DNA of 64,000 nucleotides from Thinopyrum elongatum (Eukaryota > Streptophyta > Magnoliopsida > Poales > Poaceae), in the NCBI GenBank assembly GCA_011799875.1, contig CM022301.1:320558929-320622928 (forward strand), in the 5' to 3' direction. The notes beneath the pieces are model-generated. The model was not told the DNA's origin. It worked only from the letters and a program-made list of their open reading frames with translations, and ran no database searches. Of this stretch, positions 42,977 to 54,357 are shown piece by piece. The translations under genes and the position numbers were made by a program. The stretch's first letter is position 1. Each line of letters starts with the position of its first letter.

Positions 42977-45658
42977 ATGATGAAGTTAGATGTTGTTGCC
43001 CTTTTCAATATTGTTTTTTTAACCTGATGAACAATCCTTGTAACTTTGTACCATTTGTAAGCTGGAGTTAGATGTTGTTCGCCTTTTCCACAGTTTTTTT
43101 CACTAAATTTATGATTATATTCCAACATATATCCCCTGTCAGCTGGACCCACCAGGTTTCCTTTTTTTTTCTTGAGATAATCCAGTAGGTTTCTGATATC
43201 TCGGGCTAAGCAGCTATCAACTTTTTTTTGGTTTAGATCGAGCAGGTATCAACTCGGATTGGGCACGCACAACCCAGGTTTATTTACTTCCTATATACAA
43301 GCCGGCCTAATTTATTTCTATCGGACTATTTTTTTAGGACCAAAAGTAACTTACTCTATGGTGTGGTTACAAGGTGGTGTCGACTTAGTCACTAAACGAG
43401 TTTGCATGCTGTAGCCGTTGGATTAACATCCAACGTCTGCATGCTTCTTCTACCTCTTGTCTTCTTCCTCCAGCCACCCAAGCCAAACCACGCCATTGGG
43501 ATCGCCTACCCCCACCTCCCACGGCTGGCTGCACCTCCGCCCACGCATCGCCGCCCCATCATTCCCTAAACCGTTGGCCAGACCATCCCTCTACTGTCCC
43601 ACACTTCATATTATTCTCTGGGGACGTCACCCCCACCCTGCACACGAACCAGTCAACCCTCGTACTCCCCTCCGCCTGCGACTACACTACCGGATCTTCC
43701 CCGGCTCTAGTTTGTTCCCAACCGAGGCATCTCCGTTGTCCTCCGCATTGGTGCGCTAGTCGCGGCGCCGCCGTCTCGCGTTGTCAACATGGTCAACAAC
43801 CGAGAGGAATCAGAAGAAGATTGTACGTGGAGAGGATGATAGCAGGGACCTACCGGTGTCATTGCCATTCGCAAGCAAGTGAATCCTTATTACAAGCAAA
43901 AAAATGCTTCCTCCTAATGGTTTTCTAACATCTGGATCCCACACCATTATCAACATAGTCAATAAACAAGAGAATTGCACAAGGTGCGGTTGACACCAGG
44001 GACCCAGCAACTCACAGTTTTTTGTTTTGTTTTCGGGGCAGGGTATCAACTGGGTTGTGCGAGGGTTGTAGCCCATCTATCTCAGGCTTTTATTTTATGT
44101 TTACCACATGACCAACCCAGCAGTTTTTTTTTCTTTGTGAAAATAGCTATCCCAGCTTTACTTTATTTCAAAAATACCCAACCGAGCCCAACTTGCTTTT
44201 CTACGCCCCGCTGGGCTGTAAATCTTTCAAGACGAGTAGAGATGCATTCGGCCAGCTGGGCTATAAATATAAAAAAAATACAGGAAATCGACAATTAGTT
44301 TCAAATTTTGATTTTTTTTATTTGATATTTTAAATTTCACTGAATTTTTTGCGGGAAAAAATTTAATTGGATGCGTCGGAGTTGGAGCCAGCTGCCGGGC
44401 CCAAGTTGGAGCCCGCTCCCGCATCGACTGAGCTGTTGTTGGTGTCGGGCACAGGAGCCCTCGGGCAACGACCTCCTGTGGAGATCCAGGTGGTAAAAGC
44501 GTCCTCACCATGGCTGCTGGGCTAGATTTGGATTTCGCAGCGCGTGGAAGCAATGGAGTGGAGCGGTGGTGGAATGATGTCGGACGACGATATTTAAGCA
44601 GTGCCAGGAGTGGGATCCAGGTGTTGGCAGGAGAATGTTTTGGCGACAGGGAGATTTGGCGCGAATGCACGGTGGCGGGATGGAGCAGTGGACCCGGTGG
44701 CGGTGGCAATGGGGCACCGCCGCGTGGCTCTGCCCTCTGGATGGCAGGCGCACGGGCGGCGACGGTGGAGAGACCGGTTACTTTTGCAAAAGACCCCCTT
44801 GTTAACCAAACAATAGAACCAGAGCCCAGAGATACCAGTTACTTTTGCAAAAGACCCCCTGATTGTGAGAGAAGTACCTCAAATAAGTTTGAAAATTGGG
44901 CGTTTGCATTTTTTATTCAAACTAAACACATTGGATGTCCACTGCCCAAGTTCCATGAATTTTCTAGGTTTCTTTCTATATTTCATCTATTTAGTGAATT
45001 TCTAATGATTTATCAGAACTTGCTCAAATTTGAACTACAAGTGTGATGTAGCTTGGTCCTGAAAATTGACAAAAATCATTTAAAACTTTAATATTGGTGG
45101 TGTATGCACTGAGCACAACAAAAGTTGAAATTTCCAACCATTTGGTATGAATCATCAACCTTGCAAGTTTGACCCATTTTGAGAAAAAACAAAAGAAAAT
45201 AAAAAAAAACACTCAAAATTTGAAGTCCTTTTGCATTGAGCCATTTTTGTGAACTATTTAGTAAGAAAATCCATAAACTTGCAATACCACAAGTTTGATT
45301 CTTTTTTCTTGATAGTTATGCAAGTTTGTCCTGTTTTAAAAAACAGAACTAGGGGCACTACGGTGGCGGCTGCGTGGGGGATGCAGCTGCTCGGTGTCGG
45401 GCTAATTTAGATAAAAGAAACTGGTAGCTCACCCAGCCCAGATCCCACTCGTCATAAGCGGTCACGGCCACGGCCCACATGTCCTAAGATCTTGGGCCCC
45501 ACGCATCAGTAACTAAGCAGGTAACGATCAACTGCTTTGACCCGACAACAAGGCTTTGTTTGGGCTTTTGTGAGAATGGGGTGAGTGATTGAGGGGATAA
45601 GTGAGGAAAGTTAGATGCCATGAGAAAAACTGAGCCCAACTAAGCAACCAGGACATAT
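42977..45658. other. Unassigned intergenic DNA
   Basis: No gene or complete transposon is supported. Visible items: short inverted similarity between about 43240-43265 (CACGCACAACCCAGG) and about 44048-44065 (CTGGGTTGTGCGAGG), perhaps remnants of a terminal inverted repeat; two copies of GTTACTTTTGCAAAAGACCC at about 44776 and 44838; a CT-rich stretch with a weak Pro/Ser ORF (43457-43759); and an AT-rich stretch 44830-45350. The ORFs in 44.2-44.8 kb overlap on both strands in GC-rich DNA and show no motif. Confidence 0.4.
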
Positions 45659-45667
45659 AAATATAAA
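45659..45667. repeat. Left copy of the 9-bp target duplication of the Mutator-like element
   Basis: AAATATAAA, identical to 52495-52503. A 9-bp duplication is the hallmark of the Mutator superfamily. One extra C (45668) lies between it and the first G of the element. Confidence 0.8.
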
Positions 45668-45668
45668 C

Positions 45669-45716
45669 GGGTTTGCTATTTCACATCTAGATGTGAAATA
45701 ACTATCTCACATCTAA
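45669..45716 (+). repeat. Left terminal inverted repeat of the Mutator-like element
   Basis: GGGTTTGCTATTTCACATC..., containing the perfect 18-bp palindrome TTCACATCTAGATGTGAA and then a second, inverted-type motif ATCTCACATCTAA. The reverse complement of 52447-52494 aligns with small indels. Confidence 0.75.
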
Positions 45717-46554
45717 GTCCCTCATTGTTGGATTTGTTTTTGTCTTTAAAATTCATGCACAGATGATCTGACGATTTGTTCGCGTTTGATTGTACGATCT
45801 GGCGATTTGTAGCGTGCGCTTGCTCACGCAGCCCACACAGGACGTGCATGCAGCGTGCCAGCGTGGGTTGGCCCATGTGTGCTAGCGTGGGCTGCCTTTC
45901 CTTTCTGTTTTTTTTTTCTTTTTTTGTCTATTGTTGTATTGTCTCGATACGTACACTGCAGCTATTGCAGTTTGTGAGGTATTTTTTTGTCTTTTTTTCA
46001 TTTCTTTTTTTCTCCTCCTTGCGACACTATGATATGTGTATATATTAGATGACATGTGCATGCATCTTCTTTGTGCGTGTATATACCGTATGATTGTTCA
46101 TGCATTTTTTTCATTGTTTTGATTTGTATTCATATATGCAACGTGTCCACGGAATAGTAAATCATGTATTGAAATTGCTAAAACTCATATAGATGAGTGT
46201 GATGTCTCATTTAAGTTTCAGTCCATTTGATCTGTCTCTATAAATTTCGTGCAATTCTTTGATCGGGGTTGTTTTGTCCCGCGCGTCCGGTGTCGCTCGC
46301 ATGTTGTTCATTTTACAGCCCATCACACCGTGCGTCTTTCTTTTTTGGGCCGTTTTTCATGGTCTTTTTTTTTCTGTGTTGTAGTTGAAGAGAAGTGTTG
46401 TATGTATAAGTTGAAGAGACGAACTGACCGCTGACTCGTCGACTATGTTTCTTCGCTCTCTCTATCCCATTGCTCTTTGTCTAAAGAGTAGAGGCTACCC
46501 GGCCAAGTTTCTAAACAGTACAATGACGGGCAACAGCCAATTTCTTGTTTTTAT

Positions 46555-48930
46555 TTTTGTTTGCAAGTCTAACCCTAATATGTCTTTTTATTATTCTTGT
46601 TCCAGTTGCAAGTCGATCACCGACATGCATCTGGGTCCAAACCGTTTTGGTCTTTCCTGCAAGTGTACTCCTAACTGGGTTCGCCTTTTTATTTTTTATT
46701 CTAGTTGCAAGTCGACCACCGACATGCAAACTGGAGCTTGCCTCTTTTATTTTTATTGTCGCAGTTGCAAGTAAACCACCGAGATGCAACTCGGCCCGAC
46801 ATATTTTTAGATTATGTTGCAAGTGCACCCTTGTCATGCAACTAGGCCTGCCTCTTTTATTTTTTTTCTTGTCCCAACTACAAGTCAACCACGACATGCA
46901 ACTAGGGTCCAACCCATTTTTTTCTTAGTTGCAAGTTGACCACATACTTGTAACTGGAGATCCGACCACAATTTTTATCCCAGTTGCAAATTCACCTCGA
47001 CACATAACTATGGGGCTCAACCAGTTTTTCTGAGTTGCAAGTCCACCATTGATAGATAAAAGAGGCCGGCCTTTTTTTTGCCTAGTTGTAAGTCTATCCT
47101 CGACATGCAATTGGGCTTGACCCTTTTTTTCGTCTCAGTTGCAAGTACACCCTCGACACGTAACTGGAGGACCTGAACCTCGACTCGCAACTGGGCCTTT
47201 TTGTAGTTGTAGCTAACGCAGTTGCAAGTCCACCACCGACTCGCAACTGGGGGATTTTTTGTAGTTGTAATTTACCCTAGTTGTAAGTCCACCATCGACT
47301 CGCAATTGGGGGCTTTGTAGTAGTGTAGTTACCCCAGTTATAAGTCCACACTCGACTCGCAACTAGGGCTTTTTTGTAGTTGTAGTTTCCCTAGATGCAA
47401 GTCCACCGCAACTGGGGGCTTTGTAGTCGTGTAGTTGCCCACGTTGCAAGTCCACCCTCGACTCGCAACTCGGGACTTTTTTGTAATTGTAGTTGTCCCA
47501 GTTGCAAGTTCACTACCAACTCGCAACTAGGGGGCTTTTGTTTTAGTTGTAGGTTGCCCTAGTTGCAAGTCAACCCTCGACTCGCAACTGGGGGCTTGTA
47601 GTAGTGTAGTTGCTCCTGTTGCAAGTCCACACATCAACTCGCATCTGGGGCTTTTTTTGTAGTTGTAGGTGTCCGAGTTGCCAGTCCACCATTGACTCAC
47701 AATTGGGAGGCATGTAGTTGTGTAGTTGCCCTAATTGCAAGTCCACCCTCGACTTGCAACTGGGGGCTTGTAGTAGGTGTAGTTGCCTCAGTTGCAACTC
47801 AACCATCGACTCGCAACTAGGGCTTGTAGTAGTGTAGTTGCCCCAGCTAATTGCATGTACACCATTGACTTGCAACTGGGAGGCTTGTAGTAGTTGTAGT
47901 TGCCCATTTGAAGGTCTACCATCGACTCGCAATAGGGGCCCTTTTGTAGTTGTAGTTTGTCCCAGTTGCAAGTCCACCCTCGACTCGTAACTGGGGCTTG
48001 TAATAGTGTCTTTTTCTTTTGCTACTGTTAGGGTTTTTTGCGGAAGTGCCTGTGTCAGTTGTATGTCCATCACCAAACACGATCGGCTCAATCTGGTCCT
48101 GACCTTTTTTCTGCCTCAGTTGCAAGTCCACTCTCGACTCGCAACTACGCTCGAAGTTTTTTTGTCCTAGTTGCAAGTCCATCTTAGACTCGCAACTTTC
48201 CCTGTTTTTTTGTCACGGTTGCAAGTCCACCATCGACTGGGAATTGGGCTCGATCTAGGTCTCCTTTTTTTGTCTTTAGTTGCAAGTCACCCTCAACTTG
48301 CAACTTGGCATGACCTTTTGTTGTCCCAGTTGCAACTCCGCCATTGACTTGCAACTAAACCCAATCATTTTGTTGCCCTAGTTTCAAGCCCCCCATTGAC
48401 TCGCAACTAGGTTTGATATAGGGGCCGACCCCTTCTTGCCTTAGTTGCAAAGTCACTCTCAACTTGCAACTCAGCCCGACCCTTTTTTTCCTAATTGTGA
48501 ATTCACCCTCGACTGGCAACAAGCTCAAGGTTTTTTCTCCTAGTTGCAAGTCCACCATTGACTCGCAACTAGGCTTGATCTAGGCTCAACCTTTTTTCTG
48601 TATCAGTTGCAAGTCCACCCTCGATTCGCATGTGGGCCCGCCCTTTTTCACGTCAGTTGCAAGTCCAGCCTTGACTTGCTACTGTGATCGATTTTTTGTC
48701 CCAGTTGCAAGTCCACCATCGACTCGCAGCTGGGCTCGATCTGGGCCTGGCCCTTTTTTGACTTATTCGCATGTCCAACTCCAACACGTAACTTGCCCCG
48801 ACTCCTACCTAGTTGCATTTCCAACCCAAATATGCAACTCATGCCTGACATAGTTGCATGTCCCGCCTCAATTGCAATTCTACTCTCGACATGCAAATAG
48901 ACCCGATTCTTTTTTTCTAGTTGCAAATAT
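46555..48930. repeat. Hairpin minisatellite array 1 (about 40 units)
   Basis: Units of about 50-65 bp consist of a near-palindromic core and a variable spacer. The core arms are CCCAGTTGCAAGTC and GACTCGCAACTGGG (13 of 14 positions complementary) around about 8 nt, usually CACCCTC or CACCATC. Spacer type changes along the array: T-rich with TTTTATTTT (46.6-47.1 kb), TTGTAGTAGTGTAGTTG (47.2-48.0 kb), and TCGATCTAGGC..CCTTTTTTT (48.1-48.8 kb). Units are heavily diverged. No coding frame is conserved from unit to unit; long frames on either strand are by-products of the repeat. Confidence 0.85.
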
Positions 48931-49439
48931 GCATGCTTGTGAGTCGTGCTCATTTTCATTGTGCCTTCTTTTCTGTTCATCCGTTGTGAAGCAGTGAGAC
49001 CCGATATGACATTTTTAGTGCGTTGTTTTTATATTTTGTGTATTGGGTTTATTTGTGGGTTATAGCTTTTTTGTGGAGGGCCACATGTCTTTTTACTACA
49101 TGTTTTTATTTATTTTGGTTCGTCTGTGTAGCTAGAGGAGAGTGTAATTAGATTTTTTTTCCATTTGGATTTGCTAGATGAGATTTAGTGATGTATCATC
49201 TAAGTTTGTAACTGTCCAATTTATTTGCTTTTACTGTTCGCACAAACTCTGATCATGTGCGCCCATGTCCGCTCATTCTTTTTTATCGCGTGTCCTCTTG
49301 TCCCGTTTTGTTTTGTGCCCGTCTATTTTCGCATTTCTTTTCGCATGGGGCCATATATGTCGTTGTTTGGGGGCACAACCCATTTCCTTTTTTGTTTGTT
49401 TTTATTTTCTGTCTTTTGTGGAGTGGTGGAGAATTTGTA
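48931..49439. other. Spacer between the two minisatellite arrays
   Basis: About 500 bp of T-rich, non-repeated sequence without a supported gene. A stretch at 49180-49300 (AGATGAG, TGATGTATCATCTAAGTTT, GTCC) resembles 46190-46290 in the 5' spacer (AGATGAG, TGATGTCTCATTTAAGTTT, GTCC), hinting that spacer plus array was duplicated. Confidence 0.5.
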
Positions 49440-51785
49440 GAGACCGACTCGTAAATGGGCTCGTAGTTGTTCCAGTTGTAAGTCCACACTCGACTCGCAA
49501 CTGGGCATGTGTCTTGTTTTTCATCTTAGTTGCAAGTCCATACTCGACTCGCGACTTGGCTCATAGTTTGTTATTCTTCTAATTGCAAGTCCACCATCGA
49601 CTCGCAAATGGTATCATAGTTTTGTGTATTTGTCCCAGTTGCAAGTCCACCCTTGATTCACAACTAGGCTCGTAGTTTGTTTCATCCGAGTTGCAAGTCC
49701 ACCCTTGACTTGTAACTAGTCTTGTAGTTTTGTATTTGTTTCAATTGCAAGTTCACCCTCGACTCGCAACTAGTCACATAGTTTTGTTGTTGCCCCACTT
49801 GCAAGTACCACCTCGACTCGAAACTCGTATCGTAGTTTTGTGTAGTTGTCCCGTTGCATTTCCACCCTCGACTCGTAGTTTGTTACATCCCAGTTGCAAG
49901 CCCATCCATGACTCACAACTTGGCCCGTGTTTTGTTTTCATTCCAGTTGCAGGTCCACCCTTAACTCGTAACTTGGATCCGTAATCTGTTTCATCCTAGT
50001 TGTAAGTTGACCCTTGACTCACAACTGGGCTTGTAATTTCGTAGTTGTTCGAGTTGCAAGCCCACCCTCGACTCGCAACTAGAGCATTTTTTTGTTTTTC
50101 TTCACAGTTGAAAGTCCACTCTCGACTCGTAACTAGGTCCATAGTTTGGTTTCTCCCAGTTGCAAAAAAGTTAACCCTTGAATCACAACTAGGCTCATAG
50201 TTGTCCCTGTTGCATGTCCATCCTCGACTCGTAAATGGGCTCATAGTTGTCCCATTTTTGCAAGTCCATTATTGATACGCAACTGGGCATATGTTTTATT
50301 TTTCATCCTGGTTGTAAGTCTACGCACGACTCGCAACTGGGCTTGTAGTTTGTTATTGTCCCATTTCATGTCTAACCTCGACTCGCAAATGGTGTTGTTA
50401 TTTTTTGTAATTGTCCCAGTTGCATGTCTGTTCTTGACTTGCAACTAGGCCAGTAGTTTGTTTCATCCCAATTGCAAGTCCACCCTAGACTCACAATTGA
50501 GATCGTAGTTTCGTAGTTGTCCCAGTTGCAAGCCCACCCTCAACTCACAACTGGGCCCATAGTTTTGTTGTTTTCCAATTGCAAGTCTACCCTAGACTCA
50601 CAATTGAGATCGTAGTTCGTAGTTGTCCCAGTTACAAGTCCACCCGCAACTCACAACTGGGCACATAGTTTTGCTGTTTTCCAATTGCAAGTCCACCCTC
50701 CGATTCGCAACTGGACTGTTTGTTTTTCATTGCTGATGCAACTCCACCATTGACTCGCAACAAGTATTGTAGTTTTGTGTAGTTATCCGAGTTGCAAGTC
50801 CACCCTCGACTCACAAATAGGCCCGTTGTTTGTTTTTCATCCCAATTGCAGGTACACCCCTGACTTGCAACGAGGAATGTAGTTTGTTTTTCACCCTCCA
50901 CTCGCAACTAGGCTCATAGTTATCCCAGTGTAAGTCCGGCATTGAATCGCAACCGGTCTCATAGTTTTATGTAGTTGTCTCAGTTAAAAGTCCACCCTCA
51001 ACTTGCAACTGGGCATGCGTTTTGTTTTTCATGCTAGTTGCAAGTCCACACTCGACTCGTAAATGGGCTCACAGTTTTTTTCGCCTCGGTTTGCAAGTCC
51101 ACCCTAGGCTAACAACTAGCATCGGCCCTTTTTTGTTCTCCGCTCCTAGTTGCAAGGCCACCCTCTACTTGCAAAGATGCTTTTTTTAGCTTTGTTATTT
51201 GTTGCCTTAGTTACAAGCCCATCTTCGTTTTTTTGCTTTTAGGTCATCATTTTTTTATTCTTCGCGCCAGTTGCATGTTCACCACTCACTTGCAATTTGG
51301 CTTCAAGTTTTTTCTGGTGCAATTAAAAGTCCACATCAACCTGTAACTGGGGTGAGCGACTAATTTTTATCTGAGTTATAACTCCATGCCCGATACGCAA
51401 CTAGGGACCGACCCATTTTTGTCCGAGTTGCAAGTCCACCCTCGACACTCGTCTCGCAAATGGGCCTGCCCTTTTTCCTTAATTGCATGTCCACCATCGA
51501 CTCGTAACTGAGCCCAATTTTTTAGGTCCCTGTTGCAAGTCCACTATTGACTCGCAACTGGGCTCGACCTAGGCTAGACCCATTTTTTTGCCTTAGTTGC
51601 AGAGTTAGACCCACCTTGCAACCGGGCCCTGACCCTTTTTCTGTCCAAGTTGCAAGTCCATCTTCGACTTGCAACTGGACCTCAACTCTTTTTTTCCTCG
51701 GTTGCAAGTTCATCATTGACTCGCAACTGGGCCTGAATTTTCTCTCTCAATTGCAAGTCCACCCTCAACCTGCAACTAGTCCAGA
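49440..51785. repeat. Hairpin minisatellite array 2 (about 44 units)
   Basis: Same core as array 1 (GTTGCAAGTCCACCCTCGAC and TCGCAACTGGGC). Spacers are mostly of the TCGTAGTTTTGTAGTTGTCC or CATAGTTTGTTTCATCC type (49.4-51.0 kb), then change to the GGCTCGACC..CCCTTTTTTTGCC type (51.1-51.8 kb) also found at the end of array 1. The array ends abruptly at a T-rich, AT-rich stretch (51786 on). Confidence 0.85.
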
Positions 51786-52446
51786 ATTTTTTTAATTCAT
51801 AAACATTTTTAAAATTTTATTATGAACATTTTTCAGTCCTTTAACATTTTTTAAATCATTATATTTTTAATTCATGATTGTCTACTAATTTGTAAATATT
51901 ATCTAAATTTCGTTATTGTTGAATTTACGTTCATTTTTTTAAGAAATCCAATTAAAAACAAATATGTGAACATTTTCAAGTTGAGGGTGAGTTTGAAAAA
52001 AATTCAAACATGTAAACATTTTGAAATTCACGACCATTTTTCATGTTCGCGACTGGGGTAAGCTGGCCTAAAGGGCGTTGATTTAGGGACAAGCTTGAGG
52101 TACTCACAAAAAAAAAGATACGTGTGACAGTCAGATAGGAGGCTGGCCTTTTCTTACCTGTGAAGAGTGCATGCATGCACCAGGGTAATTATTGCATGCA
52201 CACTTGAATTAACCAAGTTATTCTCAACATGAGAACCTAGCTAATCGTGGGTGGCTAGCTCTGGCAGTCGCCAGATAGGCCCGCGTCCGCTCGTGCCCTT
52301 CTCACGTGATTTTTTTCGTCAACTGACAGCAACCAACGAATGAGCTAGTGCGGCAGCTTCACAAACAAATAGACAAAAAAATCAAAACAAACAAAAAAGT
52401 GAAGGACGCAGTAGGTTTTGTCTCTACTTAGATGAGACAATACAAA

Positions 52447-52494
52447 TTAAATGTGAGATATTATCTCACATCTAGATGTAACATAGTCGGACCC
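52447..52494 (-). repeat. Right terminal inverted repeat of the Mutator-like element
   Basis: The reverse complement starts GGGTCCGACTATGTTACATC and continues with TAGATGTGAGATAATATCTC. It pairs with 45669-45716. The target duplication AAATATAAA follows at 52495-52503. Confidence 0.75.
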
Positions 52495-52503
52495 AAATAT
52501 AAA

Positions 52504-54357
52504 TCCTTTTTGCTTATGTCCTCGCTGAGCTAACCGACTCCCGTTTACCATTTTGTACGTCTTGATTGAAATGTTACATTTGCCGTAGTATGTATGAAAT
52601 GGCACTGTACGCTATTTTAGATGCATCCGATCCAAGTACCCTTCTAGTCAATGGTTCCAGGCTCCCACACAGACCTAATGCGGTAAACCAAACGGTAGAA
52701 TGTTCAATCTTAGTATCCCAGATGATTCTCTACTAGCTGACAAATTAACAGTAGGTCGGCTGAGTTCGGCCACGGTCAAACTCCGTATTTGCAACACGAG
52801 GCAGAACACACGCACACGCATGTACTCGTAGTCGTAGATACACACCCCATTGCCACGCCCGCGAAATTTCTGGCGATGGACGCAAAACCCCGGCCGGCCG
52901 GCCAGGATCTTTGTCACTTGCCACACCCACCCGGACCCGTCCACCTCGGAGTGGACACGGCCCACGTGGGGTCGACTAGTTAGATACTCAAGTGGTGACC
53001 CAAGTGGCGGCATCGTCGCCACCGTGCTGGTTCCCTTCCCTGCCCAAGTGTCGACATGTCGCTCTCGACGTAAAAGGAGACGTACGTAGACACCGGGTCG
53101 GGAGGAGGGAGGGTAACACGTTCACGCTTCAGCTACAGTCGGCACTCGGCAGGGGGGCAAGGCAACGGCTTCTTCTTCTTCTTATCTGCTGACTAGCGCT
53201 CGGCGTGTCGTTTCGCCCAAGAATAATATCCGGGTTTAGAAGCGGCTAAATTTGCTTTCAACCTTGGCTAACGGGACCGGGATGCGACGACGAGGCTGTA
53301 GCACCTGTTTAATGTTGCGTTGCTTTTGGTTGTTCGAAACTGGATCATGATAGTCCAACCCGAGGACGAGTGTGCTAGTAGCAATCCTTATCCAACCTTG
53401 GCGTACGGCGGGAACGCCACGACGGACACGGTAGTACGGGTTTAAGTGTGATGATGATGATTAGTGGACAAACTTATCCTTTTTATGGAGGATCAGTGTA
53501 CTCAACAGCGGGTCAGCGAGATCAGAGGCACGTAACCGTCGCCAGAGTTCCATGGAAGCGTCAACGCTTGACCGGCACGTGCCCGGGGACGGATGCCGCT
53601 GCCGCCGGCCGTCACCAACCGTTGGAGCCTTGGCGGGCGGGAGAAAGCCCCGTCGCCTCGCCCGTCGGCCACCACAGACAGCCTTGCGCACCACGCGTAC
53701 ATACAGACAGCGGTGGAGGCGTGGAGCCCGCGGGCCAAGATTCACGCCTTGGCCACCACACCGCACGCGAGATCCACCACACTCACGCGAGAGGTCTCTC
53801 TCGTCCCCTCCCAGCACCCTACCTTCCTATAACCTGGACGAATCCACGGAAACATACGCCTCACCGCAACGTGACACGACAGGATCCTCTCGTCCACACG
53901 GAGGGCCGAAGAATCTGATGTCACTGCTGCTCTCATTAAGATGAATGGAGATTCAGGCCACAGGTTCTGGAGCTGCGCACCTGGCATGGCATTCCATCAC
54001 AAGATCTTTTCATCGCAATGATACAAAGGAGGACCCTGTGTGTGTGTGTGTCACAGCCCAAGCTCCTCCCCTCCACAGATCCAGGGGAGTGACAAGGAGA
54101 AGCCGAATCGAACTTGAACGGCTCTTGTCATATTACACATCGTTCTGTTCTGCTAGTGTACACATTTTGCAGCCAAGGCTGGCGGACTCCCCCCCCCCTT
54201 GCAGATGGGGGTGCTCCTGCAGCGCCTCATCATGGCCGCCAAGAATTAGACTATGTAGTTTGTAGTATGTATTTACAACGAATTGAATGGGTTGGGACTT
54301 CATCGTACAACAGTGGTACAACAGGTTGTTAACATTGCGGTGCGTGCCGCGGGGTCA
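52504..54357. other. Intergenic DNA and 3' flank of the RSH gene
   Basis: No gene is supported. The stretch includes a G-box-like palindrome CCCACGTGGG (about 52962-52971), a CTT run (53170-53183), a GC-rich block (53540-53790) open in several frames on both strands at once, a (TG)n microsatellite (about 54037-54050), and a C8 run (54190). The part nearest 54357 must contain the RSH 3' UTR, which reads leftward; no firm poly(A) signal was placed. Confidence 0.4.

Larger units (their letters stand above)
45669..52494. mobile_element. Non-autonomous Mutator-like element filled with hairpin minisatellite arrays
   Basis: A 6.8-kb element has imperfect terminal inverted repeats of about 48 bp (left 45669-45716, right 52447-52494) and a perfect 9-bp target duplication AAATATAAA on both sides. 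Both termini read GGGT..., then TTACATCTAGATGTGA or TTCACATCTAGATGTGA, then ATATCTCACAT(C/T)TAA. No transposase or captured gene is recognisable on either strand. The body consists of a 5' spacer (45717-46554), array 1 (46555-48930), a middle spacer (48931-49439), array 2 (49440-51785) and a 3' spacer. The Mutator assignment follows from the 9-bp duplication and is an inference. Confidence 0.75.

Noticed and set aside
43457..43759. ORF MSSSSSHPSQTTPLG... as a gene start
   Set aside because: It is Pro/Ser-rich low complexity in CT-rich DNA, with no continuing exon or similarity recognised.
44227..45046. ORFs of 160-178 codons on both strands
   Set aside because: They mirror each other in a GC-rich patch, and neither shows a domain or plausible splice continuation.
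47570..48182. ORFs with repeated 'ESRVDLQLGQ' phrases inside the arrays
   Set aside because: They are read-through of the tandem unit in one frame by chance; frame is not kept between units and the phrase appears only where unit lengths happen to be multiples of three.
46555..51785. CRISPR-like repeat-spacer array
   Set aside because: The repeats are palindromic and regularly interrupted, but this is a plant genome, units vary in both core and spacer, spacers are themselves low-complexity and related, and no cas genes exist. It is a minisatellite.
53448..53944. Overlapping ORFs of 79-156 codons in the GC-rich block
   Set aside because: Several frames on both strands are open at once because of GC richness; no motif, domain or splice structure supports any of them.
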